In this document: positions 20,378 to 29,642 of the stretch, piece after piece | Layout: every line of letters starts with the position of its first letter | Position numbering within the stretch: position 1 is the stretch's first letter | Source: Calothrix membranacea FACHB-236 | GTDB taxonomy: Bacteria; Cyanobacteriota; Cyanobacteriia; Cyanobacteriales; Nostocaceae | Direction of reading: 5' to 3' | Assembly (NCBI RefSeq): GCF_014696315.1 | Contig: NZ_JACJPX010000027.1 | Location: forward strand, 38,883 to 102,882 | DNA: 64,000 bases | Program-made: the position numbers and the translations under genes | Notes under the pieces: model-generated | What the model was told of the DNA's origin: nothing | The model's database searches: none | What the model saw: the letters and a program-made list of their open reading frames with translations, nothing else

Positions 20378-21136
20378 TTAGCTAGCTCGATTAATGGACT
20401 CTGCTGGTAAGCAAATCAAATTATCCCCTTGGGTCAGGATTAAGCCACGCTGACGTAATTTGCCCATCAAACGGGTAACAGTAACACGAGTTGAACCAAT
20501 GGCACTACCAATTTGGGCATGGGTCAGGGGGAAAGGCAGGCAATAGCCACGAATTACATCGGGGTCAGTTTCGCTCATTGCCGGCTCGCCATATTCCTCA
20601 ATTAACAAGGTGAGGAATCCTAAGAGTCGGTCAATTGTGCGGCGTTGTCCCAAAGCACTCAGCCACAGCAACTTACGTTGGTGCTGATAGCGGAAGGCAT
20701 CCATCACTTCGCGACGGAAGTGGGGCCAGTTATCTAAGTCGTGCCAGTACATCCACAGCACCGCTGTTTGGTCTACATGAGCGTAAGCCTGGAGTGTGAA
20801 TGGAGATTGAGCAACAATTTCAAACGGTTGTCCGGCTCCAACAAAACCCAAGAAAGCTTCTTCTGGGGTTCTGTTAATGCGTCGAGATGTTAACTGACTA
20901 GCAGTAGCGCTGACTTGAGCGGTTCCTACCATCCGGATCGCACCCCTTTGCACCAAATATAGCAATCCAGGGCGAGCTGGAATGCGCTCATCTTTGCTGA
21001 AGGTGCGGCAGCGGTAGTGTTCTTGAGCCCAATCAAGAATTCGTTGCCAAGTCAAAAACGGACGTGAAGCCTCGGAAAAAGAGGATGGAGATTGCATAGG
21101 TAACAAAGAGCGTTCGGCTGAAGACAAAGACGACAT
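20378..21136 (-). CDS. Crp/Fnr family transcriptional regulator
   Basis: About 252 residues from the ATG at 21136; a TTG four codons earlier is less likely. Residues ~35-160 form a divergent cyclic-nucleotide-binding-like beta roll (LYLVQRGAIRMVGTAQ). The C-terminal winged helix contains LTHAQIGSAIGSTRVTVTRLMGKLRQRGLI. The recognition helix GSTRVTVTR is the same as I remember for NtcA, so it may bind an NtcA-like GTA-N8-TAC site, but the effector domain is unlike NtcA. It is convergent with the binding-protein gene, 29 bp apart. The effector and regulon are unknown. Confidence 0.8.
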   Translation of the reverse strand: MSSLSSAERSLLPMQSPSSFSEASRPFLTWQRILDWAQEHYRCRTFSKDERIPARPGLLYLVQRGAIRMVGTAQVSATASQLTSRRINRTPEEAFLGFVGAGQPFEIVAQSPFTLQAYAHVDQTAVLWMYWHDLDNWPHFRREVMDAFRYQHQRKLLWLSALGQRRTIDRLLGFLTLLIEEYGEPAMSETDPDVIRGYCLPFPLTHAQIGSAIGSTRVTVTRLMGKLRQRGLILTQGDNLICLPAESINRAS

Positions 21137-21356
21137 AAAAAGGTGCAAGGAGTGTCTTTGTGTTGGCGAGTTCGGCTTAACGCCTAACAGCGCCAGCCAT
21201 TCAAAGAATAGAAAGGAAATTACTCCCTACTCTTTTGTTATACTTCTTACTGTACAATGATGGTAGTAAAGTTTACCCTCTATTCATTGAATATTCATCA
21301 AATTTTATTCTACTCTCATTTTTCTTTATCTAGAAGAAACTTATAACTTTTGATAG

Positions 21357-22316
21357 ATGACAGAAAATCGATACATTGGCGATAAAGCTGTCTTCATTAA
21401 TAACTACGTGCATTTTAATTTACTAGTTAGCAAATACACAGCTATAAAACGGTTAATATACAGTTATCTGTGGAAATCACTGAGTGTTTATACCTGGAAT
21501 ACAGAATTAGACAGCATAAAAGATGCGAAATTTCCTCTATATAAAGGTAGAGATGATAAAAGAATTTTATATATTTCGGGTGTAGCTCTCAAGTTAGAAA
21601 AATCTCAGAATCAAAAATCTTTAGATATAGCTCAGGCGATCGCTGCTAATTTATCAGAGTTGGATGGGGACGTTTTTCGTATCCAAATTGTTCCCCCTGG
21701 CTGGATTCATTTGGAATTGACTCACTCTGCTTTAGCGGCTTGGTTACAAAATCTCGCTATGGGAATTTTTAGTGAACGGAAAATTGCCAGCGATAAACAT
21801 CTCCCCATCAACAATTCAGATAGCTTATTTGCTGTACAAAACGCCCATGCGCGCTGCTACTCGATGTTGCAACAGGCGCACCGAGAAGGATTAATTCAAC
21901 TGCAAGAAGTGCTTTTAGATACAGACAAAAATATTGCCCAGCAAAAAACATCACTAAGCAATTTAGCACCAGCTTATTTGAGTGTTGCCTGTCCCACCCC
22001 CATACCTTGGCTAGATAGCGAGCAAAAACTTCGCCTCAATCACTTAGCTGAAGGTCATCTAATTGGAGAGTTGGTGCAAGTGGTGGATGATTTAGAGTGT
22101 CATCCTATTAACAGCACAGTTAACTGGCCAAAAGCGGCGCTGAATTTAAGTCAAGCCTTTGAAAACTTCTGGCGCGAGTGCCGCATTTGGGGCAAAGTTA
22201 AAACTGCCTCACCAGAACTAGCTCAAGCCAGATTGGGATTATTGATGGTGACTCAATCTGTGTTCAGGTTTTTACTAGAAGAAAAACTGGGGTTATTTGC
22301 TCCCAGAGAATTATGA
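21357..22316 (+). CDS. ArgRS-like protein lacking the catalytic domain (Add1 + DALR)
   Basis: 319 residues. Residues ~65-145 (ISGVALKLEKSQNQKSLDIAQAIAANL ... IQIVPPGWIHLELT) resemble the N-terminal additional domain of arginyl-tRNA synthetase, which contacts the tRNA elbow. Residues ~160-319 resemble the DALR anticodon-binding domain (VQNAHARCYSMLQQAHREG ... FRFLLEEKLGLFAPREL). The HIGH and KMSK catalytic motifs are absent, so it cannot charge tRNA. From memory, similar DALR-only proteins occur across cyanobacteria. It probably binds tRNA-Arg or a related RNA. The first ~60 residues do not fit either domain, and the true start could be further in. Confidence 0.7.
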   Translation: MTENRYIGDKAVFINNYVHFNLLVSKYTAIKRLIYSYLWKSLSVYTWNTELDSIKDAKFPLYKGRDDKRILYISGVALKLEKSQNQKSLDIAQAIAANLSELDGDVFRIQIVPPGWIHLELTHSALAAWLQNLAMGIFSERKIASDKHLPINNSDSLFAVQNAHARCYSMLQQAHREGLIQLQEVLLDTDKNIAQQKTSLSNLAPAYLSVACPTPIPWLDSEQKLRLNHLAEGHLIGELVQVVDDLECHPINSTVNWPKAALNLSQAFENFWRECRIWGKVKTASPELAQARLGLLMVTQSVFRFLLEEKLGLFAPREL

Positions 22317-22494
22317 GAAAGTTTTCTTAATATACTTATTAGCAACAAGAAAGGTAAAAAGTGTTCAATAGAAAGCTGTTCGCTTTTTCTCAAACACAAA
22401 GTTATTAAAAATAGGACAACATTCTGAACTAGAAAATTTGTTGATTTCTCAGTAAACTCACTAAAGAAATAAATAAAAATTTACAAAGCAGATA

Positions 22495-22523
22495 TTGACT
22501 CAATCAATATCATCGGATATATT
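22495..22523 (+). promoter_or_regulatory. Consensus sigma-70 promoter
   Basis: TTGACT (22495-22500) and TATATT (22518-22523) are separated by exactly 17 bases, the ideal spacing. It points rightward at the small RNA candidate and at no protein gene on that strand. The start of transcription is expected near 22530. Confidence 0.75.
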
Positions 22524-22529
22524 ATCTGG

Positions 22530-22599
22530 TGTGTGAGGAGCGAACCAGCAGGGGCACCGAGACGAAACACGGCCAGTCGTCGGTGTCCTTTCTGATTTT
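22530..22599 (+). ncRNA. Candidate small RNA, Yfr2-like, with anti-Yfr1 segment
   Basis: About 70 nt after a consensus promoter. Near the 5' end GTGTGAGGAG (22531-22540) is the exact complement of CUCCUCACAC, the core of the cyanobacterial small RNA Yfr1. It may be displayed by a CTGGT/ACCAG stem (22526-22530/22544-22548) if transcription begins slightly earlier. A 14-bp hairpin with one bulge follows (22550-22590), with loop GAAACACGGCCA, then the U-rich end TCTGATTTT. Size, GAAACA in a loop and potential pairing with Yfr1 all fit the Yfr2 (Cyano-1) family as I remember it. It ends 30 bp before the convergent Cof hydrolase gene. Confidence 0.65.
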
Positions 22600-22628
22600 A
22601 TACAGAATTAGATTTTAAGAGTTTGCTC

Positions 22629-23504
22629 CTAAGATAGTAAAAATTGTTCAATTGCTACAGCCGCTCCATCTTCCTCTACAGTAGGAGCTACCCACTTAGC
22701 GATCGCTTGCACTCCTGCGGGAGCATTACCCATAGCGACACCAATGCCAGCATACTCTAACATTTCTACATCATTGAAGTTATCTCCAATAGTCATGACG
22801 TTAGCAGCTTGTAATCCTAGTAATTCTTCGGCTAGGTAACGCACTGCGGTTCCCTTATTTACAGAGGCGTGAGTCGCCTCAAAGAAGGTTGCAACTGATG
22901 TTGTGAGGTAAAGTTCAGCGGGGGTGTATTGGCTGCGTAAATTGCCTAATATCCTGTCTATGACATCGGTGTCATCACACAAAGCCAAAACTTTTGTGGG
23001 TTCATTTGTTAAAACTTGACGTAAATCGCCCACAGGAGTTGCGGTAATCCCAGAACGTTGAGCGTAAATTTTGGTTTCCCTGGTTAATTCCCGCACATAC
23101 AGCTGGTCATTGATATAAAAATGCACAGATAACAGCGATCGCAACTCTGGCTGCTCAAAATAATCTAGTAGCTGGTGAGCAATTTCCCGAGAAACAGTCA
23201 AATGACGATGAATGTTTTGGGTAGCAGGGTCTTGAATCCAAGCACCCTGATAAGCTGCTAAGGGTAAGACAGAACCAATAGCTTCGTGAAAGCGTAAAGC
23301 TGAACGATACATTCTACCAGTTGCGATCGCCACTTGAATTCCTCTTGCTTGTGCGGCGGCGATCGCTCGCTTTACGGGTTTGCTAATAGTGTTAGACTTG
23401 CCAGAAATCGTACCATCGATATCTAGAACCAATAGTTTAATCTCTGCTTGAGCTACAGACTGATTATCAGTAGATGCAAGATTCTGAGCAGATGCTTTAG
23501 ACAT
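22629..23504 (-). CDS. Cof-type HAD-IIB sugar phosphatase
   Basis: About 291 residues from the ATG at 23504; a TTG four codons upstream is less likely. HAD motif I is LLVLDIDGTISG (both Asp present), motif II is IATGRMYRSAL, and the C-terminal motifs are KGTAVRYLAEELL and MTIGDNFNDVEMLEYAGIGVAMGNA. The large C2-type cap lies between. Such enzymes dephosphorylate sugar phosphates, nucleotides or flavin precursors in the cytoplasm; the substrate cannot be read. It is a single gene, convergent with the candidate small RNA. Confidence 0.88.
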   Translation of the reverse strand: MSKASAQNLASTDNQSVAQAEIKLLVLDIDGTISGKSNTISKPVKRAIAAAQARGIQVAIATGRMYRSALRFHEAIGSVLPLAAYQGAWIQDPATQNIHRHLTVSREIAHQLLDYFEQPELRSLLSVHFYINDQLYVRELTRETKIYAQRSGITATPVGDLRQVLTNEPTKVLALCDDTDVIDRILGNLRSQYTPAELYLTTSVATFFEATHASVNKGTAVRYLAEELLGLQAANVMTIGDNFNDVEMLEYAGIGVAMGNAPAGVQAIAKWVAPTVEEDGAAVAIEQFLLS

Positions 23505-24118
23505 AAAAATCCCCAAGATTTGAACTTATCATCAGACATTTTGAAATTGTATTAAAATCTTCACCTAATTCTGCTCAATCTTTGGGATTTAATTTGCACT
23601 CAATAGTTAAAGCTTTAATTTAGTTTTTACATGACAGGCAATTGTGATGACAACACTATTACAACTGCAAGATAGTAATTCTTCTCTAGTAGCTATTTTG
23701 AAAATAGAATTTAAATTAAGTAGATTTGCGAAATTAAAGATAACTGGCTGATGCTGTCATTGGTCATTGGTCATTGGTCATTGGTAAGAATTTTAAACTT
23801 ATTTATGTTTATTAACATAGTTGGGTTGATTGGTTTATTTTTACCGACTTACTTAATATGCTGGTAAATATGCAAAGACCCAGATTAGCTAAAATCCGGG
23901 TGTATGAGATGATATTTGAGTATCAAAAACTGGAATATCTAAATTGCAGATCTACTTTCTAACTGCGTAATCAGATGATTTACCTATAAGTGAGGGATAC
24001 GATAATTCTCTAATCATCAAGATATTGGTAAGTTACTAAATTTAATTTACTGAATTAATTTATCTCATCAGCAATCTAGGATTTAGTAATCTTGGTGAGC
24101 AGAAAACTTTATGTAAGT
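23505..24118. other. Spacer holding a dispersed repeat
   Basis: 614 bases without a gene. A ~120-base unit at 23728-23848 has a near-copy at 48760-48858 and contains TCATTGG heptamers. The rest is AT-rich with a weak stem near 23877-23910 (ACCCAGATT with AATCCGGGT). Confidence 0.6.
23728..23848 (+). repeat. Dispersed ~120-bp repeat, copy 1
   Basis: The unit starts GCGAAATTAAAGATAACTGG, contains tandem TCATTGG heptamers, then TTTATTAACATAGTTGGGTT, and ends TTTTTACCGAC. Copy 2 at 48760-48858 has the same order with a few substitutions, fewer heptamers and one short deletion. Confidence 0.9.
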
Positions 24119-24817
24119 CTAACAACTTGATGTTTTGACTCGGTTTTTTTTGGTATTTAATAAAATACCAAGTCCTGCAATTAAGCCAAGTCCAAGAACA
24201 GCAGAAGATTCAGGTACAGACTTTGATGTCTCATTATATTGATATGTGACTTCAAGCATTCCCTGAGCAAATGTATTGATTTGAGATGAGACGTTACCTG
24301 ATCCCATGACTACAGAAGTAGCCAAGGCTGTAAATAGAAAATCTACATTTGCATTCCCAATAAAAGCATTTAAATTATCTAGACCTTTACTTAAAGTCTT
24401 AGTTTCTACTCCTGTAGCTACTAGTTCCGGAAGTGCAACTGTAGAAGAACCAGCAACTTGAAAAGTGGAAGTTTTTGTAGGACTGAGATTAAGTTGAAAC
24501 TGGTCTTTTAGTGCCAAACCCAGATTACTACCAAAAGTTTCTCCACCTAAAATGATTTTCGCCTGAGTTTCGCTGGTGCCTTTATTTGTAAAGCTGCCAT
24601 TTGCTTTAATACCAGCTTCGTATTTGATAGTGACACTCTGAAGTTCACCAAGAGCAGAGTTAAACTGTTGGAGACTTAAGGTTTTCTTGAAATCTGTAGG
24701 CTCAAAATCTGTAGAAGCTGAGAAAGAAAGTGAAGCTGCATTAGCTACTCCACTTGTAGCGATAATACCTGCAAAGGTTGTAGCAGTAGCTAAAGCTTGA
24801 AAAAATTTGGAATTCAT
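24119..24817 (-). CDS. PEP-CTERM sorting-domain protein
   Basis: 232 residues. A cleavable signal peptide ends near ANAASLSFS. The body is beta-rich, Ser/Thr-rich and low in Cys. The C-terminus is a PEP-CTERM tag: VPESS, a hydrophobic helix (AVLGLGLIAGLGILL) and a basic end (NTKKNRVK). Such proteins are handled by an exosortase and end up at the cell surface or in exopolysaccharide. No exosortase gene is nearby. The middle part matches no family I recognise; it may be an extracellular matrix protein. Confidence 0.85.
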   Translation of the reverse strand: MNSKFFQALATATTFAGIIATSGVANAASLSFSASTDFEPTDFKKTLSLQQFNSALGELQSVTIKYEAGIKANGSFTNKGTSETQAKIILGGETFGSNLGLALKDQFQLNLSPTKTSTFQVAGSSTVALPELVATGVETKTLSKGLDNLNAFIGNANVDFLFTALATSVVMGSGNVSSQINTFAQGMLEVTYQYNETSKSVPESSAVLGLGLIAGLGILLNTKKNRVKTSSC

Positions 24818-25186
24818 AGATGATTTTCTCTGAAACTATGATTGCACTATTCCTGATTTATTTCTAACTTTGAAATGCTAATTATTGGTTTGATGAATAT
24901 ACCTAATTTTATGTAAATACTTTATGAAGTAATGAAAAATAACGTAACTGTAAAAGTAATATTTAAAAGCTTAATGATGAGAACGGTAAAATTTCTGAAT
25001 TAGTCAAATGAGCGTAAATTTTCAGTTTTTACAGTTTTTGTTCTACTAGAAGCGCTGATACAATGATTGCTCTTGCTCAAAAAGAGCCATGTCTACGCCG
25101 CACTGTACTTGTGCTACAAGCAATCATTTTGATGCTGAAGCTGCGTCGTTGGTACTTGGATGTAAGCTTCTAGCTAAAATAAGGCT
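24818..25186. other. Spacer, nothing recognised
   Basis: 369 bases between two divergent genes, so the promoters of the PEP-CTERM gene and polA should lie here. I cannot assign a clear -10/-35 pair. Confidence 0.4.
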
Positions 25187-28123
25187 ATGTCTCAAACTTC
25201 TTCTTCTACAACAGCAACACGCCCCACATTCATCCTCGTAGATGGACACTCGCTAGCCTTTCGTTCTTACTTTGCTTTTGCTAAGGGACGAGACGGTGGA
25301 CTACGTACAAAAACGGGGATTCCTACCAGTGTATGTTTTGGCTTTATCAAGTCCCTGCTGGAAGTCATGACAACACAACAGCCACTGGCTATGGCGATCG
25401 CGTTTGATTTGGGCTTACCGACTTTCCGTCATGAAGCAGACGATACCTATAAAGCCGATCGCCCTGGTACACCAGAAGATTTTGTACCGGATTTGAAAAA
25501 TTTACATGAGTTGCTTGCAGGCTTCAATCTGCCGATTTTTACGGCTCCTGGTTACGAAGCAGATGATGTGCTGGGAACTTTAGCACAGCTAGCTACTGCA
25601 GCTGGGTATAAAGTGAAAATTCTCACAGGCGATCGCGATTTATTTCAACTTATAGATTTAGAAAAACAAATCACCGTTTTAAATTTTAGTCCAGATGCCT
25701 GGAAGCGCTCTACAAATGGCATCACAGAATTTGGCCCGGAACAAGTTAAAGAAAAGCTTGGTGTCTTACCTGAGCAAGTTGTGGATTTTAAAGCTCTATG
25801 TGGTGACAAATCAGATAATATTCCTGGCGTTAAAGGAATTGGGGAAAAAACAGCAGTACAGCTACTTAGTACCTACGGTTCCCTAGAAAAAATTTATGCT
25901 GCATTAGATGAAATTAAAGGCGCAACTCATAAAAAACTCGTAGAAGGGCAAGAAGATGCTCAAAAGTCTCACTATTTAGCAAAAATAGTTATAGATGTTC
26001 CTTTGGAAGTTAATTTAGAAGATTGTAAATTAACAGGATTTGATCAAAACGTCCTCGTTCCAATTTTAGAGAAATTAGAATTCAATCGCTTCTTAAAACA
26101 AATCAACGAACTTCAGCAAAAATTTGGTGGACAGGTTGCAGAAGTTGCAGAAGTTCCAGCACCAGCAACAACAGCACAAATTAACATTAATGATGAAGAT
26201 GATGGTGATTTGTGGTTCTTTAGTGCTGCTGATACAGCAGCAGTTAAACAAAAGCCAGATTCTGCAATTCAACCACGCATTATTGATAGCGAAGCCAAAC
26301 TTAACGAATTAGTAACCCTCTTAAAACAATTTACCAATCCAAAGACACCCGTTGCTTGGGATACAGAAACCACTGATTTAGAACCACGAGATGCTGCTTT
26401 AGTAGGGATTGGTTGTTGTTGGGGAAATAACCTAGATGACATGGCGTATATTCCTGTTGGGCACAAAACAGGGAATAATTTAGAGCTAGATAAAGTATTA
26501 GCGGCACTACGTCCAATTCTCGAAAGTGCTGATTATCCTAAAGCTTTGCAAAATGCCAAATTTGACCGCTTGGTTCTCCGGTGTCAAGGCATAAAATTGG
26601 CAGGAGTGGTTTTTGATACCATGTTAGCCAGTTACTTGCTAAATCCAGATGGTAGCCACAATTTGAGTGATTTAGCTTACAGATATTTAGGTTTAACTGC
26701 CAAAAGTTATGTAGATTTAGTTCCTAAAGGCAAAAATATTGCTGACTTAGATATTCCCACTGTTGCAGATTACTGCGGGATGGATGTCTATTCTACATTT
26801 GGATTAGTACCGAAATTACGTGAGGAACTAGAGCAAATTCCGGCTTTACATAAGTTATTTCTGGAAGTAGAACAGCCGCTAGAAGAGGTTTTAGCGGAAA
26901 TGGAATACACAGGTATTCGCATTGATTCTGCCTATCTCAAAGAACTTTCGCAGCAGTTAGAAATTGATTTAGCAAAACTAGAAGCAACAGCGACAGAAAT
27001 TGCTGGCGAAAAATTTAACTTAGGTTCACCCAAACAATTAAGTCATATATTGTTTGAAAAACTAGGGCTAAGTACTAAGTATTCGCGTAAAATTCAAACA
27101 GGTTACTCTACAGATGCAACAACGTTAGAGAAACTGCAAGAAATTGATAAAACTGGTTTTGTTGATGCCTTAATTGAGTATCGTACTTTATCTAAATTAA
27201 AGTCTACTTATGTAGATGCTTTGCCAGCATTGGTAAGCGAAAAAACTCAGAGAGTGCATACAGATTTTAACCAAGCAGCAACATCTACTGGGAGATTATC
27301 TTCCTCTAACCCCAATTTACAAAATATTCCTATTCGGACAGCTTTTAGTCGCCAAATTCGTAAAGCATTTTTGCCCGAATCAGGCTGGTTAATGGTAGCT
27401 GCTGATTACTCACAAATCGAGTTAAGAATTTTGGCTCATTTAAGCCAAGAACCAGTTTTAGTCCAAGCCTATCAACAGAATGAAGATATTCATACTGTAA
27501 CGGCGCGCTTAGTGTTTGAAAAAGAAGATGTCACATCAGACGAACGTAGGTTAGCAAAAACCATCAACTTCGGCGTAATTTATGGCATGGGTTCTTTAAA
27601 ATTTGCGCGTTCAACTGGAGTAGATAAAGCCAACGCCAACGAATTTATTAAGCGATTTAACGAACGCTATGCACAAGTATTTACATATTTAGAGCGGGTT
27701 AAAAAAGAAGCGATCGCCCAAGGTTATGTAGAAACAATTTTAGGTCGTCGTCGTTATGTTGAATTTACCAGCAATAGTTTACGCAAATTAAAAGGTAGCA
27801 ATCCAGAAGAGATTGATTTGAGTAAATTAAAGAATTTGGGTGCTTATGATGCTGGTTTACTGCGTTCTGCTGCTAATGCACCAATTCAAGGTTCTAGTGC
27901 CGATATTATCAAAATTGCAATGGTGAAACTCCATGAGATTTTAAGTAAATATAAGGCACGATTGTTATTACAAGTTCATGATGAATTAGTGTTTGAAGTT
28001 CCACGCCAAGAGTGGGAAGAATTGCAACCACAAATTAAGTCAGCAATGGAAGATGCAGTTAAGTTGAGTGTTCCATTACTGGTAGATGTACGTGCAGGTG
28101 AAAATTGGATGGAAACTAAGTGA
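25187..28123 (+). CDS. polA: DNA polymerase I
   Basis: 978 residues, full length for a cyanobacterial PolA. Residues 1-310 are the 5' nuclease (LVDGHSLAFRSYFAF, GYEADDVLGTLA, LCGDKSDNIPGVKGIGEKTA). Residues ~365-560 are the 3'-5' exonuclease with its acidic residues intact (VAWDTETTDLEP, NAKFDRLVL, ADYCGMDVYST), so proofreading should be active. Residues ~570-978 are the polymerase: motif A DYSQIELRILAHL, O-helix RRLAKTINFGVIYGMG with the Phe that excludes Tyr-type behaviour, and motif C LQVHDELVFEVP. It removes RNA primers and fills repair gaps. A TTG or GTG start is not needed; ATG fits. Confidence 0.97.
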   Translation: MSQTSSSTTATRPTFILVDGHSLAFRSYFAFAKGRDGGLRTKTGIPTSVCFGFIKSLLEVMTTQQPLAMAIAFDLGLPTFRHEADDTYKADRPGTPEDFVPDLKNLHELLAGFNLPIFTAPGYEADDVLGTLAQLATAAGYKVKILTGDRDLFQLIDLEKQITVLNFSPDAWKRSTNGITEFGPEQVKEKLGVLPEQVVDFKALCGDKSDNIPGVKGIGEKTAVQLLSTYGSLEKIYAALDEIKGATHKKLVEGQEDAQKSHYLAKIVIDVPLEVNLEDCKLTGFDQNVLVPILEKLEFNRFLKQINELQQKFGGQVAEVAEVPAPATTAQININDEDDGDLWFFSAADTAAVKQKPDSAIQPRIIDSEAKLNELVTLLKQFTNPKTPVAWDTETTDLEPRDAALVGIGCCWGNNLDDMAYIPVGHKTGNNLELDKVLAALRPILESADYPKALQNAKFDRLVLRCQGIKLAGVVFDTMLASYLLNPDGSHNLSDLAYRYLGLTAKSYVDLVPKGKNIADLDIPTVADYCGMDVYSTFGLVPKLREELEQIPALHKLFLEVEQPLEEVLAEMEYTGIRIDSAYLKELSQQLEIDLAKLEATATEIAGEKFNLGSPKQLSHILFEKLGLSTKYSRKIQTGYSTDATTLEKLQEIDKTGFVDALIEYRTLSKLKSTYVDALPALVSEKTQRVHTDFNQAATSTGRLSSSNPNLQNIPIRTAFSRQIRKAFLPESGWLMVAADYSQIELRILAHLSQEPVLVQAYQQNEDIHTVTARLVFEKEDVTSDERRLAKTINFGVIYGMGSLKFARSTGVDKANANEFIKRFNERYAQVFTYLERVKKEAIAQGYVETILGRRRYVEFTSNSLRKLKGSNPEEIDLSKLKNLGAYDAGLLRSAANAPIQGSSADIIKIAMVKLHEILSKYKARLLLQVHDELVFEVPRQEWEELQPQIKSAMEDAVKLSVPLLVDVRAGENWMETK

Positions 28124-28189
28124 TGATTTAATTAAGTTCTGTTAAGGGTGAAAAGGGGAAAGGGTTAATTCAAAGAAATAGTCATAAAA

Positions 28190-28215
28190 AAGCTCTTGTT
28201 TTTACACAAGAGCTT
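28190..28215 (-). terminator. Terminator of psbDC
   Basis: AAGCTCTTGT (28190-28199) and ACAAGAGCTT (28206-28215) form a perfect 10-bp stem with a six-base loop. On the minus strand a T-run follows directly. It sits 39 bp after the psbC stop. The + strand side lacks a T-run, so it serves polA poorly. Confidence 0.85.
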
Positions 28216-28253
28216 AAAAAATTGATTGTCAGTGATGAAAGAAAGCTTGAGAA

Positions 28254-29642
28254 CTAGTCAAGTTCTGTCATGGACATTGCTGGCTCATTCTCACGGTCAA
28301 TACCTTTCTCAAAACCACCTGCTGCTGCTCTAGCGCGACCAGCGTGCCACAAGTGACCAATGAGGAAGAAGAAACCTAAAACGAAGTGAGAAGTTGCCAA
28401 CCATGCACGAGGAGATACATAGTTGAAGGAGTTGATTTCTGTTGCTACACCACCTACGGAGTTCAAAGAACCCAGAGGAGCGTGGGTCATATATTCAGCA
28501 GCACGACGAGCTTGCCAAGGCTGAATATCGTTCTTGATTTTGTTTAAGTCAAGACCGTTAGGGCCACGTAGAGGCTCTAACCAAGGGCCACGGAAATCCC
28601 AGAAGCGCATGGTTTCACCACCGAAGATGATTTCACCACTAGGAGAGCGCATCAGATATTTACCTAGACCAGTGGGGCCTTGAGCAGAACCGACGTTAGC
28701 ACCTAAGCGTTGGTCACGAATCAAGAAGGTTAAAGCTTGAGCTTGTGAAGCTTCAGGGCCAGTAGGGCCATAGAATTCGCTGGGGTAAACGGTGTTGTTG
28801 TACCAAACCATACAGGAAGCAATAAAGCCCATAAGGGACAGAGCGCCCAAGCTGTAGGAGAGGTAAGCTTCACCAGACCAGATGGATGCACGACGTGACC
28901 AAGCGAAAGGCTTGGTGAAGATGTGCCAGATACCACCAGCAATACAGATGAAAGCAATCCAGATGTGACCACCGATAACATCTTCCATGTTATCGACGCT
29001 GACGATCCAGCCTTCGCCACCAAAAGGAGACTTGATGAGATAACCGAAAATAACGGCTGGGTTCAGAGTCGGGTTAGTAATAACGCGAACGTCACCACCA
29101 CCAGGTGCCCAAGTGTCGTAAACACCACCGAAGAACATTGCCTTCAGCACCAACAACAGCGCACCGCATCCTAAGATGATCAGGTGGAAGCCGATGATGT
29201 TGGTCATCTTGTTCTTGTCTTTCCAGTCATAACCAAAGAAAGAAGAATATTCTTCTAAGGTTTCTGGGCCACGAACGGCGTGATAAATACCGCCAAAACC
29301 TAGTACAGCTGAGGAAATCAGGTGAAGTACACCAACAACAAAGTATGGGAAAGTATCGATGACTTCGCCACCAGCACCAACGCCCCATCCTAAGGTAGCG
29401 AGGTGAGGTAACAAGATTAAGCCTTGCTCATACATAGGCTTTTCAGGGATGAAGTGAGCGACTTCAAACAAAGTCATTGCTCCAGCCCAGAATACGATCA
29501 AACCAGCATGGGCAACGTGAGCACCAAGCAGTTTGCCAGATAGGTTAATTAAACGAGCGTTACCAGACCACCAGGCAAAACCTGTTGATTCTATATCGCG
29601 TCCACCGCCCAGGACGGCTGATCTATTAGAGAGCGTTACCAC
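28254..29642 (-). CDS. psbC: Photosystem II CP43 protein
   Basis: 462 residues. CP43 is the core antenna that binds chlorophyll a and feeds reaction-centre P680; one loop residue also ligates the Mn4CaO5 cluster. Six membrane helices and the large lumenal loop are present, including the conserved [20 protein letters not shown] segment with the cluster Glu/Arg. I start it at the GTG at 29642 (reads [10 protein letters not shown]), because a GGAGG lies ten bases upstream and this matches the known psbC start inside psbD; the open frame extends nine codons further. It overlaps psbD by 17 bp and is co-transcribed with it. Confidence 0.96.
   Translation of the reverse strand: MVTLSNRSAVLGGGRDIESTGFAWWSGNARLINLSGKLLGAHVAHAGLIVFWAGAMTLFEVAHFIPEKPMYEQGLILLPHLATLGWGVGAGGEVIDTFPYFVVGVLHLISSAVLGFGGIYHAVRGPETLEEYSSFFGYDWKDKNKMTNIIGFHLIILGCGALLLVLKAMFFGGVYDTWAPGGGDVRVITNPTLNPAVIFGYLIKSPFGGEGWIVSVDNMEDVIGGHIWIAFICIAGGIWHIFTKPFAWSRRASIWSGEAYLSYSLGALSLMGFIASCMVWYNNTVYPSEFYGPTGPEASQAQALTFLIRDQRLGANVGSAQGPTGLGKYLMRSPSGEIIFGGETMRFWDFRGPWLEPLRGPNGLDLNKIKNDIQPWQARRAAEYMTHAPLGSLNSVGGVATEINSFNYVSPRAWLATSHFVLGFFFLIGHLWHAGRARAAAGGFEKGIDRENEPAMSMTELD

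Noticed and set aside
22528..22600. Yfr1 itself on the minus strand (CTCCTCACAC core)
   Set aside because: The minus strand has no terminator hairpin after the core and no promoter; the consensus promoter and U-rich end lie on the + strand.
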